A stretch of DNA of 60,271 nucleotides from an uncultured Ruminococcus sp. (GCA_900315755.1 ONAI01000002.1:1-60271), one strand, 5' to 3'; shown: positions 44,341 to 54,045, counted from the stretch's first letter. Made by a program: numbers and translations. The notes: a model not told the origin generated them from the sequence alone.

Positions 44341-45552
44341 ATGCTTAAAGGCAAGACAGTATTGCTTGGAGTCACAAGCTCGATAGCTGCATATAAATCA
44401 TGCAACATTGCGAGAATGCTTACAAAACTCGGTGCAGATGTTCATGTTGCGATGTCGCCTAATGCAGTAAATTTTGTACATCCACTCACATTTGAAACGC
44501 TTACGCAGCATAAGTGTCTTATTGATACATTCGACAGGAATTTTGAATACAGCGTTGAACACGTTTCGATAGCCAAGAAAGCAGATGTTGCTATAATTGC
44601 ACCGGCTTCGGCAAATGTTATCGGAAAGATCGCAAACGGCATTGCTGATGATATGCTGACTACCACTATCATGGCGTGTACCTGTAAAAAGATCATTGCG
44701 CCTGCGATGAATCATAATATGTTCCATAATCCGATAGTTCAGGAGAATATTGAGAAGCTTAGCAGACACGGTTACTGTATCATAGAGCCTGCAAGAGGTA
44801 TGCTTGCAAACCGGGATATTGGCGACGGTAAGCTACCGGACGAGGAAACTCTCCTTGAATATGTAGTCCGTGAAGCAGCATTTGAGAAGGATCTTGCCGG
44901 CAAAAAAATACTTGTTACTGCCGGTGCTACGAGAGAGAACATTGATCCGGTACGCTTCATTACCAACCATTCAAGCGGCAAAATGGGCTTTGCTGTTGCA
45001 AGAGCGGCAATGCTGCGCGGTGCTGACGTTACCGTTATTTCAGCACATACTGATGTTGAGCCGCCGATGTTCGTAAATGTTGTTAATGTCGGTTCGGCAG
45101 CGGATATGTTTGAAGCGGTAAAGGCACATCTCAGCGGATCAGACTATGTTATCAAGGCTGCTGCGGTTGCAGACTATACTCCTGTTACCACTGCTGACAG
45201 TAAACTTAAAAAGTCTGACAGCGATATGTCCATACCATTGAAGAGAACTGCCGACATTCTTAAATATATCGGAGAAAACCGCCGCAAGGATCAGGTGATC
45301 TGCGGATTTTCAATGGAAACTGACAACCTTATTGAGAATTCAAGAAAGAAGCTTGCCTCGAAGAACTGCGATATGATATGCGCGAATTCTCTGCGTACAG
45401 CAGGTGCAGGCTTTGGTACTGATACTAATATAATTTCAATGATAACACCGGATAATGTTCAGGAGCTTGAACTTATGAGCAAATTCGATGCTGCAAACGC
45501 TATTCTTTCAAAGCTTAAAGAGATCGAAGCTGAGAAAAAAAGTGTATCCTGA
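44341..45552 (+). CDS. coaBC: Phosphopantothenoylcysteine decarboxylase/synthetase
   Basis: A 403-aa bifunctional flavoprotein of CoA synthesis. The N-terminal CoaC half has VLLGVTSSIAAYKSCNIAR, VEHVSI with the catalytic His, IIAPASANVIGKIANGIADD and the PAMNHNMF flavin motif. The CoaB half begins near 187 (ILVTAGATRENIDPVRFITNHSSGKMG) and contains KAAAVADYTP and LKRTADIL. It joins 4'-phosphopantothenate with Cys (using CTP) and decarboxylates the product. Confidence 0.96.
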   Translation: MLKGKTVLLGVTSSIAAYKSCNIARMLTKLGADVHVAMSPNAVNFVHPLTFETLTQHKCLIDTFDRNFEYSVEHVSIAKKADVAIIAPASANVIGKIANGIADDMLTTTIMACTCKKIIAPAMNHNMFHNPIVQENIEKLSRHGYCIIEPARGMLANRDIGDGKLPDEETLLEYVVREAAFEKDLAGKKILVTAGATRENIDPVRFITNHSSGKMGFAVARAAMLRGADVTVISAHTDVEPPMFVNVVNVGSAADMFEAVKAHLSGSDYVIKAAAVADYTPVTTADSKLKKSDSDMSIPLKRTADILKYIGENRRKDQVICGFSMETDNLIENSRKKLASKNCDMICANSLRTAGAGFGTDTNIISMITPDNVQELELMSKFDAANAILSKLKEIEAEKKSVS

Positions 45553-45566
45553 AAGGCGGTGAGTCT

Positions 45567-46304
45567 GTGACCCGCACTAATCCAAAGTTAAAAGAACTGC
45601 CCGATCATAAGCATTATGCAGCTTGTCTTAACCGCAAGCTGGAGATAGACGATTATTGCCAGAAGCTTTTTGTTCAGGTCTGCATTTACTGCGTTATGAT
45701 GCTTCTGCTGACCTTTTTTACGGTAAGATTTACTGTTATCTCATGGATACCGTCACTTTTCGGCAGCAGTACAGAACTACTACCGTTTTTTACTCAGATA
45801 CTGATAGTCGTGGGCATTGGGGTTCTTGCAGGTGTTAATTGCAGCAGCCATAAGATATGCGGAGTAATACTGTTTTTTATCTTTCTGGCAATGGCGCTTT
45901 TCGGTATGATACAAATGAATTTGCCGAATTCTGCTTCATTTATCATCGGAGTTGCAGGAGTGGTAGCTTCGTTCAGATCTATCGGAGTTTATCTCGATCA
46001 TGAGCAGCTGAAAAACACAGAAGGCTATCCCTATTTCAGCCAGACGATCGCTTATCAGGAAGAGAATTCGGTATATAACAAACCGTATAGAAACAGTCCT
46101 CAGCCTGTCGTTGACGATGTCTTTGAAGAACCCGAAGATACTTCGTTTGCTGCACTTGATCCACTTGATGTTATAACAGAGATGCCGGCTATACCGGTTT
46201 CGATAAAATCTGCCCTGCCAGTGGATAAAGCTGCGATAAAATTCGTTCCCAACAGCGGAAAATTCTGCTATATGGCTGAAAGTAAGATAAAAACACATTT
46301 CTGA
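45567..46304 (+). CDS. Membrane protein of unknown function in the coaX-rodA operon
   Basis: A 245-aa protein with a GTG start behind AAAGGCGGTGA. Four or so hydrophobic segments lie between about 37 and 145 (FVQVCIYCVMMLLLTFFTV, LLPFFTQILIVVGIGVLAG, ICGVILFFIFLAMALFGMI, ASFIIGVAGVVASF), followed by a ~100-residue acidic cytoplasmic or extracellular tail. I do not recognise a family. Its place between coaBC and comM is not informative about function. Confidence 0.68.
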   Translation: MTRTNPKLKELPDHKHYAACLNRKLEIDDYCQKLFVQVCIYCVMMLLLTFFTVRFTVISWIPSLFGSSTELLPFFTQILIVVGIGVLAGVNCSSHKICGVILFFIFLAMALFGMIQMNLPNSASFIIGVAGVVASFRSIGVYLDHEQLKNTEGYPYFSQTIAYQEENSVYNKPYRNSPQPVVDDVFEEPEDTSFAALDPLDVITEMPAIPVSIKSALPVDKAAIKFVPNSGKFCYMAESKIKTHF

Positions 46305-46324
46305 TCGACCTGAGGTGATGCACA

Positions 46325-47860
46325 ATGTTTGCAAAAATATCAAGTCTTGGACTATTTGGTCTGAACGCTTTCAAAGTTGATGTTGAAATAGACATAAGCC
46401 GCGGTCAGCCACAATTTGATATTGTAGGTCTGCCGGACGCTGTTGTGCGCGAGAGCCGTGAAAGAATTCGTTCTGCGCTGAGAGCCTGTAACATAAGCTT
46501 TCCGGTTGCTTCTGTAATGGTAAATCTTGCACCGGCTGATACCAAAAAGAGCGGCTCGGTACACGATATGGCTATATTTATGGCTATCCTAAAGGCAATG
46601 AGGTTTATTGACGCTCCGCTTGATGACTGCGCTTTTATCGGTGAGATCTCGCTGAACGGCGACCTCAGACACATCAATGGTGTTCTGCCTATGGTGATGC
46701 TTGCTCGTGAGACAGGCATAAAATCGGTTTTTGTGCCGGCAGATAACGCAAAGGAAGCCTCGGTTATAAGCGGTATAGACATTTATGCGGTCCATAATGC
46801 CGAAGAATTAATAAGTCATTTCCGTAACGAGAAGCTGCTTGCTCCGAGAGAACACTATATTCCTCCGGAAGCAGCCTATAATGAAACTCTTGATTTTTCA
46901 GATGTCCGCGGACAGCAATCTGCTAAAAAAGCACTTGAAATTGCAGCAGCCGGCGGTCACAATGCACTTCTTATCGGCTCGCCGGGAAGCGGAAAGAGTA
47001 TGCTTGCAAAGCGTATGCCTTCGATACTTCCTCCGCTGACCTTCGATGAAGCACTCGAAACTACAAAGATACATTCAATCTCAGGTTTGCTTACGCCTGA
47101 AATGCCCATAATAACTAAAAGGCCATTCCGCTCTCCCCATCATACCATTTCGTCTGCCGGACTTGCCGGCGGCGGAAGTGTTCCTCACCCGGGAGAGGTC
47201 TCGCTTGCACATAACGGAGTTCTCTTTCTTGATGAGCTTGCGGAATTTGACCGCAGGACACTCGAAATAATGCGCCAGCCGCTTGAAGACAGAAAGGTCA
47301 CTATCGCCCGTGCATCGGGAAGTGTATCCTATCCGTGTACTATTATGCTTATCGGTGCTATGAATCCATGTCCGTGCGGATATTACGGACATCCGCGCCG
47401 TAAATGTATATGTTCGCAAAAAAAGGTCTCGGCATATCTTTCAAAAATATCCGGTCCGCTGCTTGACCGCTTTGATCTTCACATTGAAGTTGCGCCGGTC
47501 GAATTCGATGATCTTTCTTCAAAGGGCGTAGAAGAATCCTCGGCGGAGATAAGAAAGCGCGTTATTGCTGCAAGAAAGCTTCAGGAGGAACGCTTCAAGG
47601 GTACTAAGATAACCTGCAACGCGCTCATAACTCCGGACAAGCTTCAGGAATTCTGTCCTATGGACGAAAGCGCGGAAGCTCTTATGAAAAACGTATTTGA
47701 CCGTCTCGGCCTCAGCGCGAGAGCTTATGACAGGATACTCAAAGTCGCAAGGACTATCGCTGACCTTAACGGATCTGAGGTGATACAGAAGCAGCACGTT
47801 GCTGCGGCTTCACAGTATCGCAGTCTTGACAGAAAATACTGGTCTGCTTCAGCAGAATGA
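46325..47860 (+). CDS. comM: YifB/ComM-family AAA+ ATPase (Mg-chelatase-like)
   Basis: A 511-aa protein with an N-terminal Lon-protease-like domain (DVEIDISRGQPQFDIVGLPD to about 165), then an AAA+ module: Walker A IGSPGSGKSMLAKR, Walker B VLFLDELAEFDR, and a Mg-chelatase C-terminal domain with MNPCPCGYYGHPRRKCICS, a Cys cluster typical of the family. ComM is a hexameric helicase that promotes branch migration during natural transformation. RBS GAGGTGA. Confidence 0.93.
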   Translation: MFAKISSLGLFGLNAFKVDVEIDISRGQPQFDIVGLPDAVVRESRERIRSALRACNISFPVASVMVNLAPADTKKSGSVHDMAIFMAILKAMRFIDAPLDDCAFIGEISLNGDLRHINGVLPMVMLARETGIKSVFVPADNAKEASVISGIDIYAVHNAEELISHFRNEKLLAPREHYIPPEAAYNETLDFSDVRGQQSAKKALEIAAAGGHNALLIGSPGSGKSMLAKRMPSILPPLTFDEALETTKIHSISGLLTPEMPIITKRPFRSPHHTISSAGLAGGGSVPHPGEVSLAHNGVLFLDELAEFDRRTLEIMRQPLEDRKVTIARASGSVSYPCTIMLIGAMNPCPCGYYGHPRRKCICSQKKVSAYLSKISGPLLDRFDLHIEVAPVEFDDLSSKGVEESSAEIRKRVIAARKLQEERFKGTKITCNALITPDKLQEFCPMDESAEALMKNVFDRLGLSARAYDRILKVARTIADLNGSEVIQKQHVAAASQYRSLDRKYWSASAE

Positions 47861-47890
47861 TATACATATAAAGAAAAAGGAAGGAAATCA

Positions 47891-49048
47891 ATGAAATCCG
47901 CTTTTAAAAAACTGTCTGCCAATAAACATAATATAGACGCCGGATTGCTTTTTGCAGTGACGATATGTGCGGTTATAAGTACATTGCTGATATTCTCGAT
48001 AGCAGAGAGCGGTCTTAGCGAGGGCGAGGGCGTTGATTCGAGCTACTGGAAAACTCAGCTTGTTTCAATGGTGATAGGTCTGTTTGCCGCCGTTATAATA
48101 TCACTTATTGACTACCGGAAGCTTGTAAAGCTATGGTTCATTTTCGTGCCAATATCGCTCTTCCTTGTCGCGCTGACGTTTACCTCGCTTGGCTATCAGC
48201 GAAACGGTGCTGACGATCAGGCGTGGATAAATATAGGTCCGGTGAACCTTCAGCCTTCTGAGATATTGAAGCTGGCGTTCATACTCACTTTCAGCTATCA
48301 TCTTTCACGCGATGAAGAGGATATGAACAAGCCTCTTCATATGCTGCTTTTACTGCTTCATGCTGCGATACCGATCGGTATTGTCGGAAAGCAGGGCGAC
48401 TTCGGTACAGCGATCATATTCGTAGCCATATTCATGTTCATGATATGCTCGGCTAAGATCTCGTGGAAATATCTCGTTGCAGCGCCTTTTGTCATTGCAG
48501 CCGGAGCTGCAGCGATGTGGTTTCTGGCATTGAGTGAATTCCATAAGAAGCGTATCACTATACTTTTTAATCCGGGTTCTGATCCTGAACATATGGAATA
48601 CCAGCAGGATCTTGGCCTTGCAGCACTGAAATCCGGAAAGATATTCGGCAAGGGGTTATTCAAAAATGTAGATGAATATGTCTATGTTCCTGAGATCCAT
48701 AATGATTTTATATTCACCTATGTCGGACAGGTTTTCGGCTATCTCGGATCTCTTGGAATAATAATAATCCTTGCATATATTTGTCTGAAAATTTTTGCCG
48801 ATAGCCGTATAACACGCGATCGTCTCGGAAGATTTATCTGTATGGGGGCTTTCGGACTTATACTTTCACACTGTATAATGAATATAGGAATGGTGCTTAA
48901 AGTAGCGCCGGTTATCGGTGTACCGCTGCCGTTTATGAGTGCCGGCGGAACTGCAATGATAAGTATGTATGCAATTATAGGACTTGTGCTGAGTACGTAT
49001 AGTCACCGCGCTGTGACATATAACGTATTCTACGATGAGGAAGAGTAG
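47891..49048 (+). CDS. rodA: RodA/FtsW/SpoVE-family SEDS glycosyltransferase
   Basis: A 385-aa, ten-helix SEDS protein that polymerises peptidoglycan from lipid II. Family motifs: AWINIGPVNLQPSEILKLAFI, the catalytic Asp region GKQGDFGTAIIF, PEIHNDFIFTYVGQ and GVPLPFMSAGGTAM. The last is usually PF-[IV]-S-Y-G-G; here Ala replaces Tyr. Sub-type (elongation or division) cannot be fixed from sequence alone, and no mreBCD or penicillin-binding protein gene is adjacent. RBS AAGGAAGG. Confidence 0.9.
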   Translation: MKSAFKKLSANKHNIDAGLLFAVTICAVISTLLIFSIAESGLSEGEGVDSSYWKTQLVSMVIGLFAAVIISLIDYRKLVKLWFIFVPISLFLVALTFTSLGYQRNGADDQAWINIGPVNLQPSEILKLAFILTFSYHLSRDEEDMNKPLHMLLLLLHAAIPIGIVGKQGDFGTAIIFVAIFMFMICSAKISWKYLVAAPFVIAAGAAAMWFLALSEFHKKRITILFNPGSDPEHMEYQQDLGLAALKSGKIFGKGLFKNVDEYVYVPEIHNDFIFTYVGQVFGYLGSLGIIIILAYICLKIFADSRITRDRLGRFICMGAFGLILSHCIMNIGMVLKVAPVIGVPLPFMSAGGTAMISMYAIIGLVLSTYSHRAVTYNVFYDEEE

Positions 49049-49387
49049 TAACAAAACCGCCCGCTTAATGGTGATGCTTATATGGAAGTTTATCCGTAAT
49101 TTATTGAGGGAAAAACTTTTGAGAAAGGGTTCTGTCAACAGCGGCGGTTACCTTTGTCCTTCGGACATTTCCCAACACTGTGGTGAGTCACCCTTAAACT
49201 CCCTTCCTAAAGCTTTAGTCTGTTTTTTCACAATGGTATAAATATAGCCGGAAGTCATATAGACTTCCGGCTTTGTTTTTATATTCTGAATCATATACCA
49301 TTGCGGAAAAAACTAATATAAAAGTCTTTGGAAAGGTTTGCCCTCTGATAAGGTTGCTGTATAAGTGACACCCTTACAGGCGTTTTA
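49049..49387. other. 339-base intergenic stretch
   Basis: No convincing gene. A 68-codon frame at 49035-49241 overlaps the end of rodA and has no RBS or recognisable product. The stretch holds only the terminator at 49246-49279 and a small GTCC-TTC-GGAC hairpin near 49157-49167. Confidence 0.6.
49246..49279 (+). terminator. Terminator of the coaX-rodA operon
   Basis: AGCCGGAAGTC (49246-49256), 5-base loop, GACTTCCGGCT (49262-49272), then TTGTTTTT. It is 200 bases after rodA, giving a long 3' end. Confidence 0.88.
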
Positions 49388-50863
49388 TTAGTTGCTGTAC
49401 TTAGGTTCGCAGGTAAGATTTATACCGAGGCGCTTGAATATTCTTTCGTCAACAGATGAGAGGATAACAGTTGAATGCACATCACAGCCGCGGAGTTTAG
49501 CGATCTGCTGCATTGCTTTCTTGGCATTATCATCTGTGTTGGCGCAGATCGAGAGCGCGAGGAGAGTTTCATCGGTATGTATTCTCGGATTGTTGTTTCC
49601 GAGGTGATTTACTTTAAGATCCATTATAGGCTCAATGACGTGCGGTGACATGAGCAGTATCTCATCATCAAGACCGGCGAAGTACTTGAGTGCATTAAGT
49701 AAAAGAGCAGATACTGCGCCGAGAAGATTGGATGTCTTACCGGTAAGGATAGTGCCGTCCGGGAGCTCCATAGCAGCAGCCGGAGCGCCTGTTTCCTGTT
49801 CGCGTTTAAGAGCGGCTGCGATGACCTTTCTGTCATCCGGAGTAACGTTTGCCTGTTTCATAAGGAGTTCAAGCTTGAGAACTTCTGCCTGTGAGATAAG
49901 TCCCTTCTTGTTGTCGCAGAGACCAGTGTAATAGCGGCGGATTATTTCTTCCTTGGCAGCTTTGCAGACTGCTTCGTCATCAACGATACAGTTTCCTGCC
50001 ATATTAACGCCCATATCAGTAGGCGACTTATATGGTGATTCGCCGAGGATTTTTTCAAACATTGCATTGAGGACAGGGAATATCTCGACATCACGGTTGT
50101 AGTTTACGGTGGTCTTGCCGTAAGCTTCGAGGTGGAAAGGATCTATCATATTAACATCGTTGAGGTCGGCAGTAGCTGCTTCATAAGCGATATTAACAGG
50201 GTGGCGGAGAGGTAAGTTCCATATGGGGAATGTTTCAAATTTAGCATAACCGGCATTTTTGCCGCGCTTGTGCTCATGATAGAGCTGTGAGAGGCAGGTA
50301 GCCATTTTTCCGCTTCCGGGACCCGGAGCAGTTATAACTACAAGGCGGCGTGAGGTCTCGATATAGTCGTTTTTGCCGTAGCCCTCATCGCTGATTATCT
50401 GCTGGAGATTTGAAGGATAGCCTTTTATGCTGTAATGGTGATAAACCTTAATTCCGAGCGCTTCGAGACGGCTCTGGAAAGCGTCAGCAGTCGGCTGATT
50501 ATCATATCTCGTGAGAACGACGCTGCTGACATACAGACCGATCTTTGTAAAGACATTGAAAAGTCTTATAACATCAATATCATAGGTAATGCCGAGATCT
50601 CCGCGGATCTTGTTTTTTTCGATGTCATCAGAATTGATAACGATAACGATCTCAGCCTCGTCTTTGAGCTGAAGAAGCATCTGAAGCTTACTATCCGGTT
50701 TGAAGCCGGGGAGAACTCTTGAAGCGTGGTAGTCATCGAAAAGCTTACCGCCGAATTCAAGATAGAGTTTGTCGCCGAACTGCTCAATGCGCTCCCTGAT
50801 GTGTTCAGACTGCATTTTCAGATATTTTTGGTTGTCAAAACCAATTTTAGATTCCGTATTCAT
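49388..50863 (-). CDS. DUF1846-family protein
   Basis: A 491-aa cytoplasmic protein of the DUF1846 family, common in Firmicutes and of unknown function. It begins IGFDNQKYLKMQSEHIRERI and contains a nucleotide-loop-like VVITAPGPGSGKMATCLSQLYHEHKRG (about 178-202) and PLRHPVNIAYEAATADLND. The P-loop-like GPGSGK suggests nucleotide or phosphate binding. RBS TAGGAGG. Monocistronic with its own promoter. Confidence 0.9.
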   Translation of the reverse strand: MNTESKIGFDNQKYLKMQSEHIRERIEQFGDKLYLEFGGKLFDDYHASRVLPGFKPDSKLQMLLQLKDEAEIVIVINSDDIEKNKIRGDLGITYDIDVIRLFNVFTKIGLYVSSVVLTRYDNQPTADAFQSRLEALGIKVYHHYSIKGYPSNLQQIISDEGYGKNDYIETSRRLVVITAPGPGSGKMATCLSQLYHEHKRGKNAGYAKFETFPIWNLPLRHPVNIAYEAATADLNDVNMIDPFHLEAYGKTTVNYNRDVEIFPVLNAMFEKILGESPYKSPTDMGVNMAGNCIVDDEAVCKAAKEEIIRRYYTGLCDNKKGLISQAEVLKLELLMKQANVTPDDRKVIAAALKREQETGAPAAAMELPDGTILTGKTSNLLGAVSALLLNALKYFAGLDDEILLMSPHVIEPIMDLKVNHLGNNNPRIHTDETLLALSICANTDDNAKKAMQQIAKLRGCDVHSTVILSSVDERIFKRLGINLTCEPKYSN

Positions 50864-50892
50864 ATGTTTTACCTCCTAAACGATCACAATTA

Positions 50893-50921
50893 ATTATATA
50901 CCAATTACGACAAAATTGCAA
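50893..50921 (-). promoter_or_regulatory. Sigma-A promoter of the DUF1846 gene
   Basis: Minus strand: TTGCAA (50921-50916), 17 bp, TATAAT (50898-50893). Confidence 0.8.
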
Positions 50922-50965
50922 GGATTATTTTATTGCTTTGTAAATATTAATAAGCGTTAGTGATG

Positions 50966-53179
50966 TCAGAGGTATTTTTTTGTATTTAGTATGCGGACGG
51001 AATTTAGTATCAGCAGCATTGCCGTGCCTGAATCTGCGAATACAGCCAGCCACATATTCGGGTGTCCGAGCAGACCGAGTATCAGTACAGCCGCTTTGAC
51101 AGCGAGTGCAAATATGATATTCTGATAGGAGATACGCAGTGCTTTATCGGCAATACGTTTTGCTCTGAGGACTGATTCTGGTTCAGAGTTCATGAATACA
51201 GCATCTGCGGCTTCAATGGCAATATCAGAACCGGACTGCATTGCACCGCCGACGTCAGCGCCGGCAAGTACAGGAGCGTCATTGATACCGTCACCAACAA
51301 ACATAACAGCACCGAATTTTTCACGCAGTGCTGAAAGCTCGCTGAGTTTGGCTTCCGGAAGCAGACCTCCTCTGATATAGTCTATACCGAGTTTCTCGCC
51401 TGTTATCTGAGCGTTTTCGGGTTTGTCACCGGTAAACATAGAAGTTTTTACCCCAAGTCTGCCGAGACCTTTTACAGCGCTTGCTGCGGTTTTTTTAATA
51501 GTGTCCGAAACGACGATCATGCCTTCAGCATTGCCGTTCACAGCAACATATACAATACATCCTGAAATGCTTTCTATCTCAGGCAATCTGATACTGTTTT
51601 CGCGCATGAGTCTTTCATTTCCGCAGAGTACGGAATTTCCGCTGAGATCAGCTGAAAGACCTCTTCCGGCGATCTCGCCTGATCTTTCCGGTGCTGATAG
51701 AGCTATACCGTCAAGGCGGCAGCGTTCGGCGATACTCTGGGCAATTGGATGTGAGGAGGTCTGTTCGCAGCTTCCGCATATAGTTAGAAGCTGTTCAGCG
51801 GACAGCTTTCCGAAGCTTCTGACATCGGTGACAGTAAAGCTTCCGTCCGTGAGAGTTCCGGTTTTGTCGAAAGCGATAGCTTTTACCTTTCCGAGGGTCT
51901 CAACGGATTCACCGCCTTTAAAGAGTATGCCGAGCTTTGAAGCCGCACCGATCGCCGAAAAATATGCGAGCGGAACACTGAGCACCAGTGCACATGGACA
52001 GCTTATTACAAGAAAAGTAAGTGCGGAATGTATCCATTTGCTCCAGTCTCCGGTGATAAGGGAAGGGATAACGGCTGTAAGTAACGCTGCTGCAATAACG
52101 ACAGGAGTATATATCTTCGCAAAACGAGTAACAAAGCGGTCTATTTTAGGTTTCTCAGACGAAGCATTTTCAACAGCTTTAGCGATTTTTGCAATAGTGG
52201 ATTCATCAGCCGGGTAGGTTGCACGTACTGTGATAGTATCAGCGAGATTGATACATCCGGACATTACACTGTCTCCTGTGCGTACTGTCAGCGGAACGGG
52301 TTCGCCGTTGACAGCAGAAGTGTCGATGCGTGATTCACCGGACTCAACAACGCCGTCAGCAGCGATACGTTCACCGGTTTTAACGCGTATTATGTCTCCG
52401 GTAAGTATATTATCGGTATGAGTGCGGACGAATTCTCCGTCAGTCAGGATGTCAGCTTCTTCGATCCTGAGTGCGGCAACATCAGTGATAGCTTTTCTGC
52501 TTCTTGAGACAGCGATGTCCTCAAAGAGTTCACCGATCCTGAAAAAGAGTACAACTCCGACAGCTTCGGCGTATTCGCCGATCGCAAATGCACCGATAGT
52601 AGCGACTGACATAAGTGTGTTTTCATCGAAAAAGTTTCCTTTGCGTATGCCTTTGAAGGCTGAGAGGAGTATATCAGCGCCGAGTATCAGATATGCAGCG
52701 GCGTAAAGGACGATAGAAAGCGGAAAAATATCCAGTATATGAGCGGATATTACAGCAGCTGCGAAAAGTACAGTTCCTGATATAAGAGGTAACAGTTCAG
52801 GCACGATACTTTCTTTACCTTCGTGTGAATGTGAATGACCATGTGAATGTTCGTTACCGCATTCACTGTGTTCATGATGATGATGCTCATGTCCGCATTC
52901 ACTGTGTTCGTGATGATGATGCTCATGTTCGCATTCACTGTGTCCGTTATGGCGGTGAGCGTGTTCAGCAGGGATGATCTCAACGTCCGGCTCGATCGAA
53001 CGAGCGATCTCGTTCATTATGACGAGAGTATCTTCGTTGAATTCGCCGTTTACATTCAGCTTTTTCAGAGGAAAATTCAAAACAGCAGATTCGATCCCCT
53101 CGATCTTGCTGATAGCTTCTTCTATTTTAGCTCCGCAGTGAGCGCAGCCGAGATTATTGACAGCGAAGGTTTTAGTCAT
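50966..53179 (-). CDS. Heavy-metal exporting P1B-type ATPase (Zn/Cd/Pb type, His-rich)
   Basis: A 737-aa P-type ATPase. An N-terminal HMA domain has the metal site GCAHCGAK (C12, C15). A His-rich tract at about 80-125 (EHHHHEHSECGHEH repeats) follows. Transmembrane CPC is C394-P-C396, the phosphorylated Asp is D438 in DKTGTLTDG, and SSHPIAQSI and MFVGDGINDAP complete the set. CPC plus the His tract points to Zn/Cd/Pb efflux rather than Cu. ATG at 53179 behind AAGGTG is preferred to a GTG three codons earlier. An ArsR/SmtB-like operator lies just upstream. Confidence 0.92.
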   Translation of the reverse strand: MTKTFAVNNLGCAHCGAKIEEAISKIEGIESAVLNFPLKKLNVNGEFNEDTLVIMNEIARSIEPDVEIIPAEHAHRHNGHSECEHEHHHHEHSECGHEHHHHEHSECGNEHSHGHSHSHEGKESIVPELLPLISGTVLFAAAVISAHILDIFPLSIVLYAAAYLILGADILLSAFKGIRKGNFFDENTLMSVATIGAFAIGEYAEAVGVVLFFRIGELFEDIAVSRSRKAITDVAALRIEEADILTDGEFVRTHTDNILTGDIIRVKTGERIAADGVVESGESRIDTSAVNGEPVPLTVRTGDSVMSGCINLADTITVRATYPADESTIAKIAKAVENASSEKPKIDRFVTRFAKIYTPVVIAAALLTAVIPSLITGDWSKWIHSALTFLVISCPCALVLSVPLAYFSAIGAASKLGILFKGGESVETLGKVKAIAFDKTGTLTDGSFTVTDVRSFGKLSAEQLLTICGSCEQTSSHPIAQSIAERCRLDGIALSAPERSGEIAGRGLSADLSGNSVLCGNERLMRENSIRLPEIESISGCIVYVAVNGNAEGMIVVSDTIKKTAASAVKGLGRLGVKTSMFTGDKPENAQITGEKLGIDYIRGGLLPEAKLSELSALREKFGAVMFVGDGINDAPVLAGADVGGAMQSGSDIAIEAADAVFMNSEPESVLRAKRIADKALRISYQNIIFALAVKAAVLILGLLGHPNMWLAVFADSGTAMLLILNSVRILNTKKYL
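52859..52930 (-). repeat. 36-bp tandem repeats encoding the His-rich metal tract
   Basis: Two near-identical 36-bp units (52859-52894 and 52895-52930) and a partial third encode HEHHHHEHSECG-type repeats in the P-type ATPase N-terminus. Confidence 0.85.
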
Positions 53180-53194
53180 AGATACCACACCTTA

Positions 53195-53214
53195 ATATGA
53201 ATATTTGTTCATAT
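53195..53214. promoter_or_regulatory. ArsR/SmtB-type operator candidate of the metal ATPase
   Basis: ATATGAA (53195-53201), 6 bases, TTCATAT (53208-53214): a perfect 7-bp inverted repeat between the -10 and the start codon. The half-site TGAA(CA)/TTCA and AT-rich centre match the general ArsR/SmtB (CzrA, SmtB) operator pattern. No arsR-family gene is in the window. Confidence 0.7.
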
Positions 53215-53217
53215 ATT

Positions 53218-53246
53218 AATATATCATGTTTTTCAGCATTTGTCAA
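53218..53246 (-). promoter_or_regulatory. Sigma-A promoter of the metal ATPase
   Basis: Minus strand: TTGACA (53246-53241), 17 bp, TATATT (53223-53218). Confidence 0.85.
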
Positions 53247-53284
53247 TACCTTTGCGAGAAAAACTCATATCAGAATAATAAGTA

Positions 53285-53313
53285 TTGAAAAAGCACTCAC
53301 AGAAGTGTATAAT
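53285..53313 (+). promoter_or_regulatory. Sigma-A promoter of the ECF sigma operon
   Basis: TTGAAA (53285-53290), 17 bp, TATAAT (53308-53313). The ~140-base leader contains a perfect 12-bp palindrome TGAAAGCTTTCA (53398-53409), 48 bases before the start codon. Confidence 0.75.
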
Positions 53314-53457
53314 AGTATATTGTTAAGACTGGCTAACGTTAAATAAAAAAACTTTGCAAAACAATCGTCTTTTTTGCTCGTTAAACGCACTTATTAGTGA
53401 AAGCTTTCAGAACAGATAAGCGGTGCTTTCCGCAATAAAGTATAAAGGGGGAAATAT

Positions 53458-54045
53458 ATGATCGCCGGAGCAGATCTCTATTCCAATAAAGAAGCATCAG
53501 TTCAGACAGTGTTCAGCGGAAAAGAATATGAGCCGGATAAGTATACAAGTGTAAACAGGCTTATCGCAGAATGCGGAAGATCGAAGGAGTGTCTGAGCCG
53601 GCTTTATACTATGTTCAAGGGAAGTGTGTTTGCAGTTGCATATGGCATAGTGGCGGATTACCATCTTGCTGAGGACTGCGTTGCTGAGACCTTTGTAAGG
53701 CTCGCACAGGTAAAGCGGTTCTCGGAGAAAAAAGGCGATGGCAAAGGTTTTATACTAACTATCGCAAGAAATGTTGCATTAGAGACACGCCGGAGGTTCA
53801 GGCGCGATGTCAGCGACGTTTATCTTCAGAATTACGGTTCAGCGGACAGCATTGTCGAGAACAGCATATTCATTAATCAGCTGCTGAAAAATCTCAACGA
53901 TAAGCAGCGGCAGGTAGTAGTAATGAAATGCTGCGCTGATCTTACATTCAAGCAGATAGCAAAGATAATGAAAAGTCCGGAATCTACTGTAAAATCAAGG
54001 TACCAGAAGGCAATGCAGATATTGAAGGAAAAGGCAGGTGAGTAA
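53458..54045 (+). CDS. ECF-type RNA polymerase sigma factor
   Basis: A 195-aa group IV sigma factor. Region 2 (about 45-110: LYTMFKGSVFAVAYGIVADYHLAEDCVAETFVRL) and region 4 (about 140-192: LNDKQRQVVVMKCCADLTFKQIAKIM, ending STVKSRYQKAMQILKEK) are present. An N-terminal extension of about 40 residues precedes region 2. RBS AAGGGGGAAA. The 3' end overlaps the next gene by 8 bases, the usual pattern for a sigma/anti-sigma pair. The visible promoter is sigma-A type rather than an obvious ECF autoregulated one. Confidence 0.88.
   Translation: MIAGADLYSNKEASVQTVFSGKEYEPDKYTSVNRLIAECGRSKECLSRLYTMFKGSVFAVAYGIVADYHLAEDCVAETFVRLAQVKRFSEKKGDGKGFILTIARNVALETRRRFRRDVSDVYLQNYGSADSIVENSIFINQLLKNLNDKQRQVVVMKCCADLTFKQIAKIMKSPESTVKSRYQKAMQILKEKAGE

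Noticed and set aside
49035-49241. 68-codon frame after rodA
   Set aside because: Overlaps rodA, has no RBS and no recognisable product.
52847-53200. Plus-strand frame with Met/Phe/Val-rich protein
   Set aside because: Antisense to the His-rich tract and HMA domain of the metal ATPase, which has full family signatures.
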